Shown here in pieces: positions 22,756-32,399 of a DNA stretch of 64,000 nt. Position 1 is the first letter of the stretch; every line of letters begins with the position of its first letter. The notes below the pieces were generated by a model. It saw only the letters and a list, made by a program, of their open reading frames with translations. It did not search any database and was not told the DNA's origin. Source of the DNA: Trileptium ribeirensis (taxonomy: Eukaryota; Nematoda; Enoplea; Enoplida; Thoracostomopsidae); the NCBI GenBank assembly GCA_030248225.1, contig JASANE010000631.1, positions 1 to 64,000 on the forward strand, written 5' to 3'. The translations under genes and the position numbers were made by a program.

Positions 22756-23367
22756 CGTTTTTTGCACGTCCACGCAAAATTTTTGGTGATCAACTTTCAA
22801 TCGCCAAGAACAATTTACTTCAGTTAGAAAAATAAGAAATAGTTTATCGAGGTGAGTCTCCATGGGCTACTCCTTTGCACATGGCCCGAAAACAACGTGA
22901 AAAATCCATGGTGACCCTGTGGTGACTATAGGGCTCTCAACCATATTACGGTACCCGATCGATATTCAATGCCCAATCATTTCGATAGCACAAATGATCT
23001 TGAAAACTGTCAGATATTTTCTAAACTTGGTTTAATAATGGCACACCATCATAGCCCAATAGCAAAACCCGACCAACCAAAAACAGCAGTAACGACAGCT
23101 TTTGCCTTATTTATTCACAAATGGATGCCTTTCTGATTACTAAATGCTGCTCAAACATTTCAGCGTTTGATTGACACTGTTTTGCAAGATATGCCATTTG
23201 CCAAGGAATATATTGACGATATAATTGTAGCAAGTGAAAACATTGGGCAACATCAAAAGCATCTGACTGCCGTTTTGGAAAGACTAAAAACCAACGGTTT
23301 ACGTTTGGAGCGTGAAAAATGTAAATTTTTCAATGATCGAACTTCATTTATTGGAATTGAATTAAGC
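22756..23367 (+). pseudogene. Reverse transcriptase, first part
   Basis: Begins near PFFARPRKIFGDQLSIAKN, the conserved entry to gypsy RT, passes several stops, and is open again from 23,167 with AKEYIDDIIVAS (catalytic IDD) and LRLEREKCKFF. It stops being RT-like at 23,367, where a foreign 382-bp segment begins. Confidence 0.85.
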
Positions 23368-23406
23368 TGTAGCATCTCACTACGCTACCATATATAGCGT
23401 TGTGTT

Positions 23407-23480
23407 TATATATATACCATATATATGGTAGCGCACTAGTCTTGTAAGCTAGAAATCCGGTTCGAATCCCGGCTGGTCCA
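23407..23480 (+). tRNA. tRNA-like segment 1 (degenerate)
   Basis: D-arm region GGTAGCGCACTAG, anticodon-like loop CTTGTAA, T-loop TTCGAAT and 3' GGCTGGTCCA. One G of the T-stem is lost and the 5' acceptor strand is replaced by TATATA repeats. Not a functional tRNA. Confidence 0.5.
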
Positions 23481-23650
23481 ATGTATGACCGCTCGTGGAT
23501 CTCTTCAATTGGTAAACCTGACGTATTCCCCTGCACGGAGTTTCTTCACACAGCTATAGCTCCACGCACGCTCGCTCCGCGACTCCGCAGGGGAGTTATG
23601 TAGCATCTCACTACGCTACCATATATAGCGTAGCTGAACACGCTGTGATC

Positions 23651-23721
23651 GGGACCTGTGCTGTAATGGTAGCGCAGTAGTCTTGCAAGCTAGAGATCCG
23701 GGTTCCAATCCCGGCTGGTCT
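23651..23721 (+). tRNA. tRNA-like segment 2
   Basis: GGGACC start pairs with GGTCT at the end; D-arm GGTAGCGCAG; loop CTTGCAA (a TGC anticodon if functional); perfect T-stem CCGGG/CCCGG around loop TTCCAAT. The anticodon stem is only four clean pairs and the segment is embedded in a repeat, so a SINE head is likelier than a host tRNA gene. Confidence 0.5.
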
Positions 23722-23753
23722 AATGTATGACCGCTCGTGGATCTCTTCAAAGC

Positions 23754-24420
23754 CGCAAAGGTTTTAAACCATTACCTGACAAAATCAAAGCTGTTGTAGA
23801 TTTAGAAACAGTAAAAACTGTCTGTTGAAACGTTTTGGGTATATCCGGATTTTACTATATGTTCGTGCCTAAGTTTTCTGAAATAGCTGCACCACTCACG
23901 GATATGTCGTGTAATGTGCAAGTTTATTCAAAAGCACTTCTTTTATGGTCAGAAAGCGCAACAAGGTTTGCTCAACTAAAAATTGCATTTGCAAATAGTG
24001 TAACCCTTGCTTTTCCAAATAAACCGGCAGTATTTGAACTAACAATACGCTTCACAAACGACTGCTGGAGCTGTATTACATCAGGTTGTTAATGGAAAAC
24101 ATCAACTCCTGGCTTTCTTTTCGTGGAAATTTACTGTTATGGAGAGCAAGAAGTCCGCTTTTGATCGAGAGCTTTTAGCCATTTATGAGTCATTAAAAAA
24201 TTCTTTGGCTTTTGGGTTTAACTTTCATAATCAAAACTGATCATAGGCCACTAGTGCATGCTTTACAAATGAAAGCACCTACCCCGCAGCAGGCAATGAC
24301 GATTATTGTATATTTCAGAATTTAATTGCATCATCCAACACGTATCAGGTGCTGACAATATTGTCGCAGATGCCTAATCACGCTCTGTTGCGGCAGTTCC
24401 ATGAGAGTTAGATTACTCAT
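23754..24420 (+). pseudogene. Reverse transcriptase end and RNase H remnant
   Basis: Resumes with GFKPLPDKIKAVV, then ISGFYYMFVPKFSEIAAPLT and LLWSESATRFAQLKIAFA, the RT thumb/connection of gypsy elements, then frame-shifted RNase H pieces (LLAFFSWKFTVMESKKSAFDRELLAIYES). Stops and shifts throughout. Confidence 0.8.
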
Positions 24421-24450
24421 GGGTACACTCGCAAAAGAGTGATCTAAAGA

Positions 24451-24702
24451 TTGCAACGTTTTTCCGAAACAACAAATTTGCCTCTAAAACATCATAAGGT
24501 TCATGATGAAATCATAATTTGGGACGGAAACTCTGTGCGACCGTACGTGCCTCTAGAATTTAGACGCCAGATTTTCAACCAAATCTATACTTTATCTCAT
24601 CCCGGACAGAATGCAACATTGCGTCTCATTGCAAGCAGTTATATTTGGCCAGAAATGAACAAAAATGTCCGAAATTGGGCAAAATTCTGTAAATAATGTC
24701 AA
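24451..24702 (+). pseudogene. Integrase zinc-binding domain
   Basis: The open frame contains LEFRRQIFNQIYTLSHPGQ and IASSYIWPEMNKNVRNWAK followed by CK, stop, CQ: the HHCC finger with H-x3-H replaced by a single HPG and the second Cys lying beyond a stop codon at 24,694-24,696. Confidence 0.8.
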
Positions 24703-24709
24703 CCAAATC

Positions 24710-25326
24710 TCGTATTGACGAAATCACTACGAGCGCACGATTTCATACAATTCCTATTAATATTGTAGGCCCACTGCCATCATCAAAAAGCTACAACTAT
24801 TTTCTTACTATAATAGACAGATTCACTAAATAGATGGAAGTAGTTCTCGGAAGCGACACAGCCATAGAGACTGTAGCTAATGCACTAATTAATTCGTGGG
24901 TTAGTCGATTTGGAGTACCAAAAAATCTGATTCGTGGGATCAGCATCTTGGAGTGACCTCATGCTTAATCTTGGTATAACACGCAAGCGTACAACCGCGT
25001 ATCGTCCTGCCTGCAACGGAGCAGTGGATCGTTTATACCACACCCTTAAAAACGCGATTAGAACACATTGTGATAAACCGTTCTGGTCAGAAAAATTAAC
25101 CTTGATATTGCTCGATTTTCGCACTTCAATTGATAATAACGGTTATTCACAGGCAAATAGGCGTTATGGTGCCAATTTAGATTTGCCGGCACAATATTTT
25201 GTGGGAGACGAACCGCAATATTCGTTTTCCACATCTGATTACGTTTATACACTTTTTGTAGGAGTTAAGTTTTTCAAAGCTCCGGAGCGTCGCTACAATG
25301 GTCCGTACTTCATACCGAAATATTAA
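24710..25326 (+). pseudogene. Integrase catalytic core, decayed
   Basis: The second half is open (24,934-25,326): TRKRTTAYRPACNGAVDRL resembles the end of the core where the catalytic Glu sits in NG-x-x-E; here it is Asp. SEKLTLILLDFRTSIDNNGYS and NLDLPAQYF follow the usual integrase order. The first two catalytic positions are in the broken part. Confidence 0.8.
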
Positions 25327-25400
25327 AAAACTCCAACCATATTTGGGTAAGGGATTTGTTTCCAAAGTCAAGTCTCCACTGACGGTACATTGGGCCATAC

Positions 25401-25867
25401 ATGGTTATTGAACTCACTGATAAAACACTAACCGTTAACATCAATGATAAAGCTCAAAAATTGTCGATAGACCGAGTAAAGCCAGCATTCATCACTGAGA
25501 CTCAAGATAGTTCAGATGATATATTACCACACACAACTCATAAACAAGTTCTAATTAATACACATGATATTAGTAAAACCTTATCACAAGTGGTAGATAT
25601 GTCTGATAGCGCCACATTCCAACTACGAACAATCATTTTTGCAAAGTTCAAAGGTTTCCCAGCATGGCTTGCCAGAGTTGTAAGCGTAGAAGTTACGCCA
25701 CTGGAAAAATTAAGCAACCCTTGAATACCATACCCGTTCAATTTTTTCACACAGACAGATATTCATTTGTGCGAACTCAGGGCGTAACTGAGTTTGTTCA
25801 CAACATGCGTTCAAAATTGTATAATTTCAATAGAGCAATGGTTTTAGCCAAAGATTTTATAAATTAA
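25401..25867 (+). pseudogene. Integrase C-terminus followed by a PWWP-like domain
   Basis: VIELTDKTLTVNI...LSIDRVKPAFI is the standard end of gypsy Pol. The same frame continues about 55 residues of linker and then IIFAKFKGFPAWLARV, which fits the start of a PWWP domain (family pattern F-A-K-x-K/R-G-x-P-x-W-P-A-R). A frameshift near 25,690-25,715 moves the rest to another frame: IPVQFFHTDRYSFVRTQGV matches the V-x-F-F-G-T-x-x-Y-A-x-V block, and FNRAMVLAKDF the closing helix. Stop at 25,865, about 100 bp before the purine tract and LTR. PWWP domains bind methylated histone H3K36 nucleosomes and DNA, so a targeting role is inferred. Independent host-exon origin is less likely because the frame is shared with the integrase end. 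Confidence 0.75.
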
Positions 25868-25976
25868 AAAAATCATAAATCAGCATGGCTTTATCGAAAA
25901 ACAAGACATAAAAATAAACTAAAGGTACTTTTTCAGATGATAAGAAAATCAATCGCTCCTCGAATTGCAGGGGGAT

Positions 25977-26130
25977 TGTACGGGCAACCCACTTCTTGAT
26001 GTGTTATCATCTTAATATTGTGAATAAAATAGAATTTTGTTTTCGTTGTTTCAATTGTATTTTCTGCTACGATTTTTTTTTGCTGGAATGATATTTCCTG
26101 CGTAAAAGGACTCATTACGTCACTAATAAT
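25977..26130 (+). repeat. 3' LTR of the CsRn1-type element
   Basis: TGTACGGGCAACCCACTTC start after GCAGGGGGAT. Carries a segment (TTCGTTGTTTCAATTGTATT) absent from the 5' copy, then GCTGGAATGATATTTCC. End placed approximately. Confidence 0.7.
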
Positions 26131-28740
26131 GTGGTGTTTTATCATAATCATGATTTAACTGAAACTTATCGGTTATACATTTTTAATGCTGCAGCTTCAT
26201 GGACACGGGACAGGGCTAATTGTTAAACAGCCCGATGTCTTCATAGGTTGTGTTACTGTTTTAACATTCATGGCGGCATTGAATCGACACAGGGCATGAT
26301 GTAAAAGCTCTAATGATGCTCTCATAATCTATAATAAAATTTAAATTTCGGCTCGGGGACTACTTCAGCTGATATATAAAGCGTACCACTTTTTACGATA
26401 AAAACGGCAAAGTATTTTGGGACATTAAATTAAATTTATAGAGCAGAGTTTACATGATTACAGGCTTTAGTTTATAGTATTACTAAAAGTGTTATTGTGT
26501 GAGTTTATTAATTTGAGGGTTGAAGAACTAAACCATATTTAACACCAATTTGAGGCCGTGCAAAAGCAATCGCCATAACTGGCGCGCGATAAATTTTATT
26601 TATGAGCATATTATCGCAATATGTTGCACATTTTTATATACATAAATATTTCTTTAGTATTGAGATGTTTTTACCGATGAAAATATATAACAGAAAAACA
26701 TGAGTTTCTATATTATTTGACGTTTGCTAAAATATACCCAGTACTTGCAAACTTTTATGGTTGAATTGTTAGCGTCATAGTGAGATTTCTTTATTAAAAA
26801 GCAAATTTTAATGTCAAAAAGGGTTGTTTTCACCAAAACCTAATTAGCGATAGACATATAACAATTTGCTACGCATTTGAGATGTAGTATTATCTCATTC
26901 CCTCACAGAGATTTATCGGTAAATCTAAATAGCATACCATTGCAAATATAACTATTTTCAGCAATATTAAAAACCACACTAGCCCTCGCTTGCGGTTCCG
27001 GCAAAAAGCAAAAACCATATCGTAACCGGAATTCCGGTTTAAACATTTCGTTTTAAATTTTTTTATATTTATGCTCCATCTGTCTTCCAAACATACATTA
27101 TACATACTGTGTGCTCAAGTTCCAATACCACCTAACGAAAGCAAATATTACCTCAGCAAATTGTCATGTAAATGTAAGAACCTTGTTGGAATTGTTCTTG
27201 GTAGTAAACTTATTTATTGAAACTGTGCGGAGCAGGTATCATTTATTGCATTTGTTCAGAAAATGATAGCCTACCTGGGATTATTTTTTCAGAACCGGTT
27301 AATAAACAGCTTCAGGTTGCCTACGGAATATCATGTACTAAAATTATGTGTGGTACAGGAAGGCGATATGATGTAGTAAACGAGTTGTCTAGATTACACT
27401 ACATACATTGCAGGTAAATTGAGTGTGATACAGTTTACACAGGGCTATATAGTGCAAGACATGCTTTGCGCTGGCGGACCAAAAATGCCAAAACAGCATC
27501 TTGTTTTGATATTGTTACTTTCTCCAACATCTTCAAATTCTCAGAAAGATAGAAATGTCATCACAATACGTAAAGTTCAACGTAAAATTTATTTCTAATA
27601 CATTTAAATCGGCAATACCGTCATTTCTGCTTTCCTTCGTTGAAACTATACCCATGTTTCTAGAACCGTAGCAATACCTATGCATAAACTTCGAAGACCA
27701 GTTTCCGGCTCCGGAGCCGGTTCAAATTAACAGTTTGGGTTGCTGGTTCTGGTTTCACTAGATTTAGGTTCCAGTTATTACCTGATAAGTGTATACATGG
27801 CTTGGTAATTTATTATTTTTTCTGATGCTACATGTGTTATATAATGCATTAATGGATTTGAACCGTTACAAATATTCAAATCACTGGACGCGGTTAGTTG
27901 ACTGCAATATATGAATCTTACTGGGTTGTTTTGGCTTCTGATGATAGAGATCAGAGACTTACTAGGAGTAACTACAAGGGGAGGCCGTAACCAGAGTTTA
28001 AGGCTATGCGATTTGCAAATAATGGAAATTTTAGTGAAAATTGCAAGAAATTGACAAAAGTTGAGCTAAAATTTAGCAACATTTGAAAAAATTGGCAAAA
28101 ATGGAGGAAACGAAAATTCTGATTGTCAAAAATAAAATTTTACGGATGAGAGAGAGGAGGAAAATGTCATTTAAGGGTTACTCGGAGTATATGAGGGTCA
28201 GCCCCCCTTTCTCCTTTAAAAATCTCAATTTAGTAACAACAACACAAGAGCACCATATGTTAAAGGGTTTAAAATGGTTTAAAGTTGACCGTAAGCAAAG
28301 ACAGAGGTTGATATTTGAAAGTGGCGTTAGGGTGCGGGAAATTTCGGACCAATTGCCAAAATCAAGGAAGATTTGGAGTAAATTGCCATCTCGTCAAACA
28401 AATCATGAAGATTGTTTATATTGACAGTATTTTCGTCTGCCGAAAAAAAGGAGGACGTTCCAACCCCATCAAGGCCTCGTTGGCGCCGGCGCTGACAGGT
28501 GGCGAACCGGATTTATAGAAATAAATTTGTCTACCATCACTGATTTGGCTGTGCATAGTTTATACGCCTCCGGTACAGTTTTGTAGAGTTTGTGATACGT
28601 ATAATAGTTGGAGTGCCATAACTCTTCAGTATTATAAGTCTTCAGGGTACAAGAGGTTTTAGGTTGGTGTATACATCAAACACACGACTGTCACGGTTGA
28701 GTACATATAATGACAACTATAGACGAAACTACGCTCACTC
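26131..28740. other. AT-rich unassigned DNA
   Basis: No gene recognised, apart from an exon-like segment listed separately at 27,293-27,413. Includes short self-similar runs of AAATTGGCAAAAAT type at 28,030-28,110. Confidence 0.45.
27293..27413 (+). other. Exon-like segment, gene unknown
   Basis: Preceded by a good acceptor (TTATTTTTTCAG) and followed by CAG/GTAAAT, a plausible donor. One frame is open throughout with a Cys-containing translation (KQLQVAYGISCTKIMCG and onward to LHYIHC). I recognise no family. Splice-like ends plus one open frame of 40 codons can arise by chance. Confidence 0.25.
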
Positions 28741-28798
28741 AGTTTCACCCTCGCTCGTGAGATACTAGTATATATCGAACTGTTGTATAATATATTAT

Positions 28799-28905
28799 CG
28801 AAACGGAGTGAGCGAAGCGCGCGGAGTTTCCACGAATAGCTATGCTAGCGCCAAAAACGCGTAAAAATTTCTTTTTTTTCGTCCGTCTGTGATAACGTAT
28901 AAATA
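28799..28905 (+). repeat. Dispersed repeat (second copy 45,129-45,235)
   Basis: Shares GAAACGGAG-GAGCG, GAGTTTCCACGAATAGC and CGTCCGTCTGTG with the copy in RPL37A intron 1. The left flank 28,735-28,770 contains the same CGCTC/GAGCG words in inverted order. No coding potential. Confidence 0.7.
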
Positions 28906-28999
28906 TTTTAAAAGGTTCTAAAAACGACGTATATGGCAGATAAGGTTCGCTTCATCTGACTTTATCAGTATCAATATTGTCATACGTCGCCGAAAACTT

Positions 29000-30013
29000 C
29001 GTATTTTACATATTGTTTCACAATTTTGTGTATTAAAATTCCACGTTTAATTCACATAATCGTTTGCATGCACAATTATTCTTAACAGTGTCAATGCTGC
29101 GTTAAGTTTGATTTTACAGCGATAATAATCGATGAACATGCAGGACCATATTTGGGTACCTTGCGTTTCACTAAGAATTGGTTGTTATTGCAACAGTAGC
29201 GTCAGCGAAGTTCCACATCATTTCACTGTTCCGTGAAAAGTTTTAATAACAGACAGTGGTCTTGCAAAGCAATATTTTTAACAATAACATAAGTTTTACA
29301 ATTTCTTTCATTTTTAAGTACAACTGAGAATAAACACTTTTACTTTAAGAACTGTTTTTAATTTTTTTGTTGTAATTCTTAAAGCTATCAAAATGGTGAA
29401 ATTATCAGTCACTCCAGACATTGTGTTTTTGTACATTGTGAATGGTACAATTTTATCAAAATATTGTTTATTCTGCGGTTGCAAAATTAATAATAACATT
29501 AAACATCAAGTTCATACACTTACAGCCATTAAGATTCTGTGACTTTTCTATTCAATTAATTATAAACGGCTAAATAAACCAAAAATTTTGGTAGCTATAA
29601 CGTACTCCAACCAACTGTTTTTGGTTAGAGTCAATGAGACTTAACTTTAAACTACTGAAGTGTATCGCATCTTCGTAAATTTATATATGTGTCACTTTGG
29701 CCGCTTAACGCTAGATGTAATCTGCTGTAGCTACGTACATTTCTAAATTTATTAAGTATCCAAGGTGACTCTGGAAACAGATGTTACAGGCATGCTATAC
29801 AAGCAAAACGGAGATATTACTATTTCAATGCTATATGTTTCATTGTCGTATATAAGAAGATTTGAAGTTTGTAACGCATATATTGAAGTTTGTCTATGCG
29901 GCCTACTTTTTATTAGCCGTCACTACGCTGTTTTGTTATAAAACAATATTGGCTTAAGATAATGTTATGTTGGAGAGCTTAGTATTTATGCTCGTAAATA
30001 TTCAATTATACAC
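29000..30013. other. AT-rich unassigned DNA
   Basis: No recognisable gene, RNA or terminal repeat. Confidence 0.5.
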
Positions 30014-30824
30014 AAATTGGTAGCAACCGTACGTTTGCTTTTTTATATTTTGCCTAATGCTTACGACGTGTGCACTGGTTTTTTTGCAGTCTCACATGAA
30101 GCATTTGTTTAGCAAAAAATTCAAATTTGCAATGTTTTTCTGGCAGTCTTAATACTAAACATGTCAATGCAATTTCACAACTGCTAATGGCGCTGCTCAT
30201 TAGCTATAACAACTGGTGACGATGTAGGGGGAAAGATATAACTTGCTTTATTGACTATTATTTCATAATGTTTTTATAACCGATATTTATTAAATGCATG
30301 AGCGGTGAAGTGTACAAGATAATGTTGAAGCCATATAAAACATGTATAAATGAATTGCCGAAATGAATATATATTTAAATAGAGTCGCAAAATATACATG
30401 AAAAGCATATGCATGTAAATTTGTATATCATGTTGTAAATTGTACATGATAAAACATTCCGATAGACTACACACGCGTTCTTGACGTAATTTGTGGGTTT
30501 CAAACAGCTATTTGTCTCGGCCGTGACAATATTTTGGAAATTATATCTACGTATATCAAAATAGGCTATACGTTATACATGCCGAAACAGGGTTTCAGCG
30601 GGACTACCCCCACCCCTTTCAACCCCCACCCTCCCCGAGGCCCTGTCTACCCCCGTGAGAGTACCACCCTACCCCCCTGCATTTCCGCAAGCTCCGCCAA
30701 GGCAGTTTTTAATATTTCAGGAAAAATAGGGTGAAAATTTACCGAAATTATTGTAATATTTGGTCTCGGTGGCGGGGGCGTTAACTTTTGTCAGAACCTT
30801 CCCCTGGACGATCTCCTCTTCCCC
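30014..30824 (+). repeat. 811-bp tandem duplication, unit 1
   Basis: Starts AAATTGGTAGCAACCGTACG and ends GGACGATCTCCTCTTCCCC, immediately followed by the next unit. Contains a C-rich block at about 30,595-30,690. No protein recognised. Confidence 0.9.
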
Positions 30825-31626
30825 AAATTGGTAGCAACCGTACGTTTGCTTTTTTATATGTTGTCTAATGCTTATGACGTGTGCACTCGTTTTTTTGCAG
30901 TCTCATATAAAACATTTGTTTAGCAAAAATTTCAAATTTGCAATGTTTTTCTGGCAGTCTTATGTCAATGCAATTTCACAACTGCTAATGGCGCTGCTCA
31001 TTAAAACTGTAACAAACTGGTGCCGATGCAGGTGGAAAAGATATAATTTGCTTTATTGAGTATTATTTAATAATGTTTTTATAACAGATATTTATCAGAT
31101 GCATGAGCGGTGAAGTGTACAAGAGAATGTTGGAGCCATATAAAACATGTACAAATAAATTGCCAAAATGAATATATATTTAAGTAGAGTCGCAAAATAT
31201 ACATGTAAAAGCATATGCATGTAAATTTGTATATTGTGTTGTAAATTGTATATGATAATACATTCCGTTATCCAAGTAGACTACGCGCGCGTTCCTGACG
31301 TAATTTACGGGTTTCAAACAGTTATTTGTCTTATGTCGTGACAATATTTTGGAAATTATATCTACATATATCAAAATAATCTACGTTATGCATGCCGAAA
31401 CAGGGGTTCAGCGGGACTACCCCCTTTCAGCCAACCCCCCCCGGCCCTGTGTACCCCGTGAGAGTAATACCCTACCCCTGCGTTTCCGCGAGGTCCGCCA
31501 AGACAGTTTTTTAATATTTCAGCAAAAATAGGGTGAAAATTTGGCAAAATTATTGTAATATTTCGTCTCGGTAGCGGGGGCGTTAACTTTTCTCAAAACC
31601 TTCCGCTGGACGATCTCCTCTTCCCC
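30825..31626 (+). repeat. 811-bp tandem duplication, unit 2
   Basis: Repeats unit 1 from AAATTGGTAGCAACCGTACG to GGACGATCTCCTCTTCCCC with substitutions and small indels (for example loss of about 11 bp in the segment near 30,960), so the duplication is not recent. Confidence 0.9.
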
Positions 31627-31715
31627 CGCCGCACCCGGCTACTCCCATGAGACCTCGAAGTATAGGTAATAAAAAGCGGATATTTTTATTCTTAACAAGA
31701 TCGTAATGGGTATAT

Positions 31716-31949
31716 TCAATCCCCTGAATTGAATGACACTAAAATAATCACTGTATCGCAATATTGACGGTTTTCAGGCATCGTGTATAAATCGACAGCG
31801 TACCCAAGGCGGATACGGCCCATATATTCTCCTTTATGATTCCACGTTGAATAACTATAATTTAAAATACAAAATACTGTGCTAAAACCGGCCAGATAGA
31901 CAATTCCGAGTATAAATAAACAAAGTTTTTTTTGATACAGCGCCGTCAT
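31716..31949 (-). CDS. Hypothetical 77-residue frame with a signal-anchor-like helix
   Basis: The frame begins MTALYQKK followed by a hydrophobic stretch LCLFILGIVYLAGF and a hydrophilic remainder, the N-terminal layout of a type II membrane protein such as a Golgi enzyme. No family is recognisable in the remainder, no convincing splice donor follows, and the start context is weak. It could be a first exon or a chance frame in AT-rich DNA. Confidence 0.2.
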   Translation of the reverse strand: MTALYQKKLCLFILGIVYLAGFSTVFCILNYSYSTWNHKGEYMGRIRLGYAVDLYTMPENRQYCDTVIILVSFNSGD

Positions 31950-32307
31950 ATGTTTGCCGTTTTGCCTTTTAGAAACTCCAATATTGCGACCACCTTCATG
32001 ACGAATTTCAAACTCATCCCCGGATGCGACGATATCGAGATGATACTATGTTTTTAATTGGCCACGGCAAACCTGGACCACGTGCTTGTAGTTTGCCGTG
32101 GCTACCGTTAGGGACTTAAGAATGTTCTCTGCAGCGGTTCCTGAAAATGCAGAACGTTCCTGATGGCTGCTTTCTCTAGGCCGAAAACGGGAAACCATTT
32201 GATTAAGAAATCTAATTATAATGAATTAGTGAAGAAACGTGTCAATAGTTAATTAATCCATTCATGCGCAAAATAATTTGTGTATCGTAAAATGTTTGAC
32301 AATCTCA

Positions 32308-32380
32308 TGGCGACGCCAGGAATCGAAACCTGGCTGTATATTTGAAAGCGGTGCGTGCAAACCTATGAGTTGCATAGAAG
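32308..32380 (-). ncRNA. tRNA-like element, degenerate
   Basis: On the minus strand a perfect T-stem CCAGG/CCTGG encloses a TTTCGATT loop and is followed by CGTCGCCA. Upstream CGCACCGCTTTCAAAT resembles the D-to-anticodon part of tRNA-derived SINE heads. No 5' acceptor partner GGCGACG is found, so it is a SINE head or tRNA pseudogene. Confidence 0.4.
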
Positions 32381-32399
32381 TTGTAGCTAGCTTGTTTCT

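Larger units (their letters stand above)
23368..23749 (+). mobile_element. tRNA-derived (SINE-like) dimer inserted in the RT gene
   Basis: The insertion is bounded by AAGC on both sides (23,364-23,367 and 23,750-23,753) and RT coding resumes directly after it. It is two related units about 230 bp apart: each begins GCATCTCACTACGCTACC and each contains a tRNA-like segment followed by ATGTATGACCGCTCGTGG. Pol III A-box-like (TGGTAGCGCAGTAG) and B-box (GGTTCGAATCC) sequences are present. A dimeric tRNA-SINE is the best reading. Confidence 0.7.
21786..26130 (+). mobile_element. Decayed CsRn1-type Ty3/gypsy LTR retrotransposon carrying a PWWP-like domain
   Basis: Degenerate LTRs at 21,786-21,895 and 25,977-26,130 share ACTTCTTGATGTGTTATCAT and flanking sequence. 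Between them, on the plus strand, lie in order: a gag end with a CHCC-type motif, protease remnant, RT (split by a tRNA-derived insertion), RNase H, integrase, and a C-terminal PWWP-like domain. Many stops and frameshifts show it is dead. The CHCC Gag motif in place of CCHC is the hallmark of the CsRn1 clade. A purine tract (GCAGGGGGA, 25,967-25,975) precedes the 3' LTR. Confidence 0.85.
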
